Below are positions 59,201 through 64,000 of a stretch of 64,000 nucleotides of DNA, piece by piece. The DNA is taken from NCBI GenBank assembly GCA_964023275.1, contig OZ029929.1:124001-188000 (forward strand), read 5' to 3'. A program made the position numbers and the translations under genes. Position 1 is the first letter of the stretch; each line of letters opens with the position of its first letter. The stretch comes from Norana najaformis. Its lineage: Eukaryota > Annelida > Clitellata > Crassiclitellata > Hormogastridae. Under the pieces are notes generated by a model. The model searched no databases. It worked only from the letters and a program-made list of their open reading frames with translations, and was not told where the DNA came from.

Positions 59201-61370
59201 ATCTTTTCATTGTAATTGATTCACAGATTTATATAGCGCCTGTTCAAAACACACGTATCAGAGGTGCTCCTGACCGACATCACAAGACCAAGATAAACAG
59301 AATGGCTTACACGCTTATTATTTCTGCATTTATGAAGCGCCACTATCTAATGACTAATCATCCCCTTTTGTCTGAAGGCCTCGCTCAATGTCCCTACATG
59401 GTAACCGTCTCGGGGAGGACATGAACCCTTAGCCTCCAGGCAATTCAGTTTCTGAGATTTGCACAGACTTCAGATGGCGCCGCATAAAGCAGGCTCTGCA
59501 CTGCTTAACAAAGACTGTGTGATGTGCATAGATTGTTCCAAACGGCATCTGCATTAAAAAAGGAATGAATCCAGACATCGACAGTTACTCCGCCTTCTGG
59601 GACAATCAGAAGCTGACGAGCACTGAGCTCCACTGCAAACTTCAAGACGCTGGAGTCACAGACGTCTACATCTGCGGCCTCGCATACGACGTTTGTGTTG
59701 GTAGGTCGTGCATAACAACACTCCTATCTGTCCAAAGAACATCTAGTCGTAATCCTAAACTCAAAATTTATATAGCACTACGTAAAAGCTAAGCACAGTG
59801 CACCAGCTTATTCATGAGCACTGCGTCAAGGCACTGGAGTTGTCCAAAGATGTTGTGAGAAGAACGAAGTCTAGTTGCCAGAAGATGATAGAGAGAAGGG
59901 GAGATGAGCTGTTAGGATGGGTTGCGTTTAAGCTGAGAGAACTGGGAAGGGAGTAGATTCGATGGATCAGGGTGGGATGTCTGTATGTAAATCTGATGTA
60001 ATCCAATCGCTTGGTTTAACAGGCATGAGGCTGGGGATAAGAAAACATCGCTGAGCAGGAGCTAAATGTATAGGTAATTGTAATCATAAACTTGAAATTT
60101 CTGCAGCGCCCAATGAAAGTTAAGCCATCTGAACCAGCTTATTCACAGGCACTCAGTCAAAACAAAATCAGTGTGCTAGAAGTGTTCGGTTTCAGATCAG
60201 GATCCAAGAATCAGGCAGGCAGGCAATCATACAGCTATGGTGGATGGTATTTGGAATTGGATCTGCAGGATGGATAAGGGAAAGAAGAGGAATCAGGATA
60301 GGATCTGCGCAAGAGGAGTGTTTTCAGTTTTGAGTGAAAGACCTGCACAGAGGTTGCAGAGAGTGAAGTGATGATGAGTTCATATGATGGACAAACAGTG
60401 ATTTTAATGGGAGATAGTTCCTCTTGTGCCACTTCCACAGATCATAGGTTTTGGATCTGTGCAGCATCTTGTTGTCATTTGAGATGGTGATTGTTTGCCA
60501 GGTTCGACTGCTTTACATGCCTTGGAACTCGGTTATCGAACAATCCTTATTGATGACGCCTGCCGCGGAGTCTCGCTTGCTAGCATTGATGACATGAAGA
60601 AACGTCTCCAGGACAGGGGAGCCATCATTGTGAACTCATCCGAGGTCAGTCAATCAATCAATCAGTCAGTCAATCAATCAGTCAATCAAGCAGTCAGTCA
60701 ATCAATCAATCAGTCAGTCAGTCAATCAGTTAATTAGTCAACAAATTGCTTAATCTCAATCACCTAGCCAGCTGCTTACTAGGCGGGTGTAGGTAGCACT
60801 TTTTATATTATTATTTTTATTTATTTTTTACCCGAGGTGCATATGATCCCTCAGGATTACAAAAATTAGCGGAGCATTAGTCTGGGAAGGCTGATCTTCG
60901 CTGATGGCTGTTTCAGTGGAAAAGGTGCTGCGGAAAGCGATTGCATTGTAGCGTTGGATGGCTATAAACGCTGATGGAGAAAGTAGTTTCTCTATTATCG
61001 CCCGATATCTGTGCAAGGCGATAGTCTAGGTGCTTGATGAAATTATGATTATGATGATGATTATGATGATTATTATTATTATTATTACTATTATTATTAT
61101 TATTAAGTAGCAACATCTATGGCGCCAGTGTAAAATGCACAAGGCATCAACTGATGGTGCACCAAACCCAAGCCGCAGTCAGGTCAACACCAAGAGGTGT
61201 TAAAGGTGCTATATTAAGTGTCTAGTGGTTGTTTGTTTTAACACCAGGTGGCTGATCTGGTGAGTGCCAAGGACAGGCGTCCTGAGCTCGGCCTTCAAGC
61301 GGCTATCAACTGGAGGTCAGAGACCATGGGTCAGCGAGATCAAAAGTCGAAGTGCAAACCGGTCTTTTGA
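56292..61370 (+). CDS. EF-hand nicotinamidase
   Basis: Hydrolyses nicotinamide to nicotinic acid, the first step of NAD salvage in animals that keep the deamidating route; nematode PNC-1 has related architecture. Exons: 56292-56443, 56768-56894, 57508-57564, 58039-58278, 59046-59174, 59532-59700, 60502-60644, 61248-61370. All phases agree: 379 aa. EF-hand loop 1 at 48-59 (DCDRDGFLNHAE) and loop 2 at 90-101 (DEKQDGKLDLCE) have the calcium-ligand spacing. The hydrolase domain has catalytic Asp124 in IDLQNDF, probable metal ligands Asp169, His171 and His175 in DWHPENH, His220 in WPVHCVQ, a Lys at about 245 in CIKKG, and catalytic Cys290 in GLAYDVCVGSTA. No signal peptide. Exon 2 ends with a GC donor. 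Confidence 0.95.
57050..57435 (+). repeat. Interspersed repeat, also present at 27450-27640
   Basis: Phrases 'gctaatttatgaattcacc', 'gtgaggatagctggaaaaag', 'gtagtgaattccatagacatg' and 'ggaccagcatttgaaaagg' recur in reverse complement at about 27640-27450. It might be a LINE 3' fragment, but the reading frame (EREASLNAGGSEFHRHG) did not match anything I could name. Confidence 0.55.
58828..58935. repeat. ACAG microsatellite
   Basis: About 110 bp of GACAGACAGACAGG type, in the intron upstream of nicotinamidase exon 5. Confidence 0.93.
59735..59945 (+). repeat. SINE family A copy
   Basis: Starts about 35 bp after the donor of nicotinamidase exon 6 and shows CAGCTTATTCATGAGCACTG, 'gttgtccaaagatgttgtg' and 'gagctgttaggatgggttg'. 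Confidence 0.7.
60075..60330 (+). repeat. SINE family B copy
   Basis: The fullest plus-strand copy: GTAATCATAAACTTGAAATT head, CTCAGTCAAAACAAAATCAG core, 'aagaatcaggcaggcaggc', and a GGTGGATGGTATTTGG end. Confidence 0.72.
60645..60742 (+). repeat. CAATCAGT microsatellite that includes the exon 7 donor
   Basis: The donor of nicotinamidase exon 7 (GAG|GTCAGTCAATC) is itself the first unit of a 95-bp CAAT/CAGT repeat. If the intron were retained the frame would stay open through the repeat as Gln, Ser, Ile, Asn and Val codons. Confidence 0.92.
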
Positions 61371-62700
61371 AAGAAGACAGCCTTCCTTCATACATTGTTT
61401 TCTTACATGGCCAGAGTGAAAAAGAGAGAACAACTGAGAGAGGCAGGGAGAGAGACAGAAGCAGAGAGAAAGAGAGATGGTTGTTTCTTGTGCTGTAGAT
61501 AGATTTTTAGCCAAAGTCTTTTTGCGTCTTTTGCATTTTCTGTGTCTAGTCTTCTGTATGTTTCATGATTCAAGAGCAAAAACATTCACTTGCATTTTAT
61601 TTTCTTTATATACGGTAAAACTTTGTTAAAATGTTGAATATTTTCTGGTTGGAACTTGCCAGTTGCTCGACTGCCACATTTACCTGAGTTGGTCTTTGCC
61701 ACCTTTTACATGTTTTTCTTCATAATCAAGTATTTTGTGGTATTTTTATGCAACCAGCTTCCCATTATAAGGACTTGCTTGTGACTAAAGGCTTTTCTTC
61801 AAACACAAAAACGGTCTTAGGCTTTCAGACTTGGTTTAACTTGTTTATGAAATGAGCAGCAGAGTAAAATTTGTCCTGAATATTTGTGCTCCTTTTATAA
61901 AGCGTGTATTTAAGATGGACGGACAGACGTACAGATACCGCTGTCGGTTCATTATTATTTCTGCATTTATTAAGCACCACTATCTAATGACAAAGCATCA
62001 ATCACTGATGCTGATTAAGTGTGAGTGAAGGACTTGCACAAGGTCCCTACACAGTAACCATTGGAGAAGAGCCTCGAACCCATACTCTCCGCGTTGCAAG
62101 CCAAACGTTCTAACCAATCGGCCACCGTGCCCAATGACTCTATGAGTTTATTGTGTTGGGTGCTGATGATTAGATAGCGATTATTATTATTATAATTATT
62201 TTTTTGCCCCGAGGTATTTATGATCCCTCAGGAAGCTGAAAAATATTATTATTATTATAATTACTATTATTATAATTATTATTATTACTATAATTATAAT
62301 TATTATTGTTATTATTATTATTATTTAGTCATTTAGAGACTGAGGCAATGAATCTTCACTGTACTTCATGTTTCAGTGTCTTTTTATGGCAGATTTTTCT
62401 CAGAATTTGTCATCTGCTTGTTCTCTAGGAAATGTTTTTCTAAGGGACGTTGGATTTAACCAAGTTAAGTTGATTCTGACCTTGAAGGAAAGAGAACCAG
62501 AGTCAAGGTCAAGGCTGAGAGCAGTTAAGCTAGGATGCCTGAACAAGAAGATTTCTATGGTTGATACTTATTTTTTTATTTGTCCCAAAAATAATGTTAA
62601 TTAATTTTCTGCCAAACTGAAAAAAGGTTGCAGTGTATTAAGGCTAGTTAAGTTTCTGTTAATTTGTAATTCAATTTTATCCTCAGTACAGTGCAAAGCA
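61371..62700 (+). other. Nicotinamidase 3' flank
   Basis: No exon seen. The part up to about 61900 probably includes the 3' UTR; no clear AATAAA was found. It then holds a family C SINE (61945-62140), TTA/TAA runs (62175-62325) and an AT-rich stretch. Confidence 0.4.
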
Positions 62701-62712
62701 GAATTTCGTGAA

Positions 62713-63055
62713 AAGGGGTCGTCCATAAAGGACATCCGCAAAGGGGGGGCAGGTAGGGGTCGTCCAAATGCGGACAAAGGAAAGGGTTATTTATTTAAAT
62801 TTCGTACATAAAGTTATCTACGTACAGCTTGTGCCTCAAACACCAGTTTCAGTCAGACAGTCTGTACTCTGTTGGATAAATTGAGAGTATCTATGCTGGA
62901 TGCGGCAGCATTAAAGTACCCCACTGTGTAGCACAGTTAGCCCTGCAAGATCAACCGGATAGACTATTCTAAGCTTTAGTATCTGCTGGAGTGCACAAAG
63001 AGGGATGGGTCGAAGTTAGGTCATTTTTGCGGACGTAATTTATAGACGACCTCAA
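62713..63055. mobile_element. Small DNA transposon with GGGGTCGTCC ends
   Basis: The left end reads GGGGTCGTCCATAAAGGACA then TCCGCAAA. The right end in reverse complement reads GAGGTCGTCTATAAATTACG then TCCGCAAA, giving imperfect terminal inverted repeats of about 28 bp around some 285 bp of non-coding sequence. AAA flanks both sides. A related fragment lies at 32230-32480. It is non-autonomous and its superfamily is not identified. Confidence 0.75.
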
Positions 63056-63669
63056 ACCACTTGCATCTCAAGTGATGTCAGCACTTGCTATTGTTTATTC
63101 GAAAAGCCACAACTGGCTGGAAATCCGATGATCACAGCAGCCAATCAGATTATAAGTATAGTATGAAACGATTCACTGATTGACTGAATCATTCTGTGAA
63201 TCAGCTGAACAAATTCAGTCTTTGCGACTGTCAATCATGTTCTCGTAACTGGATTACGTATTTCATTTGCAACGGTGAAACACAGATGCTGTGGTCTTTT
63301 CTGAATTTTCTACTCATTTGGCTGAATTGCAATGACGCAAACGGTTTTCGTTTCACTCAAACTGAACTGAAGCTTTAAAAATGCTTTTCACGTTCATTTG
63401 CTGGGTTATTCATTAATTAGTGAGTAACTAATTTTATTCTCTTCATGTTATTTTGCATTTTAAAACTGCTTAGAATATTTGTTTTTCTCATGTGATGTTG
63501 CACAGTTGACAAATGCTCCAAATTCTCTTCAGGAAGCCCTTTGCAGCTTACTTCAGATAGTCAACAGTTTACATACTTACTCAGCCAATCAGTGATTTGC
63601 ATTCTCATTTGTCAGTAACTCGTTATCAAAGCCAGTTTTCAACTTATTATATCTGATACATAGATATAT

Positions 63670-63850
63670 TCTTATTATTATGTCTGCATTTATTAAGTGC
63701 CACTATCTAATGACTAAGCATCAATCGATGGCGCCGAGCAATTGTGAGTAAAGGGCTTGCTCAAGGCCCCTACACAGTAACTGTCTGAGGAGAGGTGTGG
63801 ACCTGTACTCTCCGTTTTACGAGCCAAGCGCTCTATCCAATCGTGCCCCA
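63670..63850 (-). repeat. tRNA-derived SINE family C copy
   Basis: Shows 'tctgcatttattaagtgcc', 'gcatcaatcgatggcgccg', 'ggcttgctcaaggccccta' and 'gagccaagcgctctatcc'. In reverse complement the tRNA-like head starts GGGGCACGATTGGATAGAGC. Confidence 0.8.
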
Positions 63851-64000
63851 ATGTGTGCTAATATTTCTGCTCATTTGTTTAATTTTCAAGACGCAGTTAT
63901 GCTGAATCAGGTCAAGATCAACTGAACCATTATGCAGTTTGCAGTTCAGTGTAACTTTGGGCAAATTATGAAAATCTGTAAGCAAGGTCAGTGCATAACT

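Overview
This is animal nuclear DNA. Coding sequence is cut into short exons with GT-AG introns (two probable GC-AG introns were also found), the space between exons is packed with short interspersed repeats, minisatellites and microsatellites, and there are no operons or ribosome-binding sites. The gene set (a counting-factor-associated-protein-D type papain-like protease, one HIPK kinase, ABCB8, and an EF-hand nicotinamidase) together with cut-and-paste transposons and a retroelement carrying an endonuclease-like C-terminus suggests an invertebrate outside the insects and nematodes. I cannot place it more precisely from sequence alone.

Layout. (1) 1.3-8.0 kb, minus strand: a complete 10-exon secreted cysteine protease of about 543 aa. 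(2) 8.0-18.05 kb: intergenic, with about eight diverged copies of a roughly 300-bp repeat whose heads carry a CTCF-like motif, and a long-inverted-repeat foldback element. (3) 18.05-30.84 kb, minus strand: a HIPK kinase gene of about 1170 aa in 13 coding exons, with a possible further 5' exon near 31.6 kb. (4) 32-33.8 kb: a DNA-transposon fragment and a very uniform 58-bp minisatellite. (5) 34.59-55.23 kb, minus strand: ABCB8, the mitochondrial ABC half-transporter, 17 exons and about 731 aa. Its introns hold a reverse-transcriptase element (about 42.7-47.05 kb) that was itself split by a piggyBac-like element at TTAA (43731-45214), plus stray copies of two of its own exons. (6) 56.29-61.37 kb, plus strand: an EF-hand nicotinamidase of 379 aa in 8 exons, divergently arranged with ABCB8 across about 1.06 kb. 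(7) 61.4-64 kb: 3' flank with SINEs and a small inverted-repeat element.

All exon joins of the four genes were checked by hand for reading phase and are consistent. The genes are functionally separate: extracellular or lysosomal proteolysis, nuclear kinase signalling, mitochondrial transport and NAD salvage.

The most interesting pattern is the relation between tandem repeats and splice sites. In several introns the tandem repeat starts at, or within a few bases of, the 5' splice donor. In the protease gene a 42-bp minisatellite of roughly 43 units is built from the end of an exon plus its donor, so each unit carries another copy of the donor. A 25-bp minisatellite in a HIPK intron carries a near-consensus donor in most units, and a 26-bp one carries an acceptor-like motif in most units.
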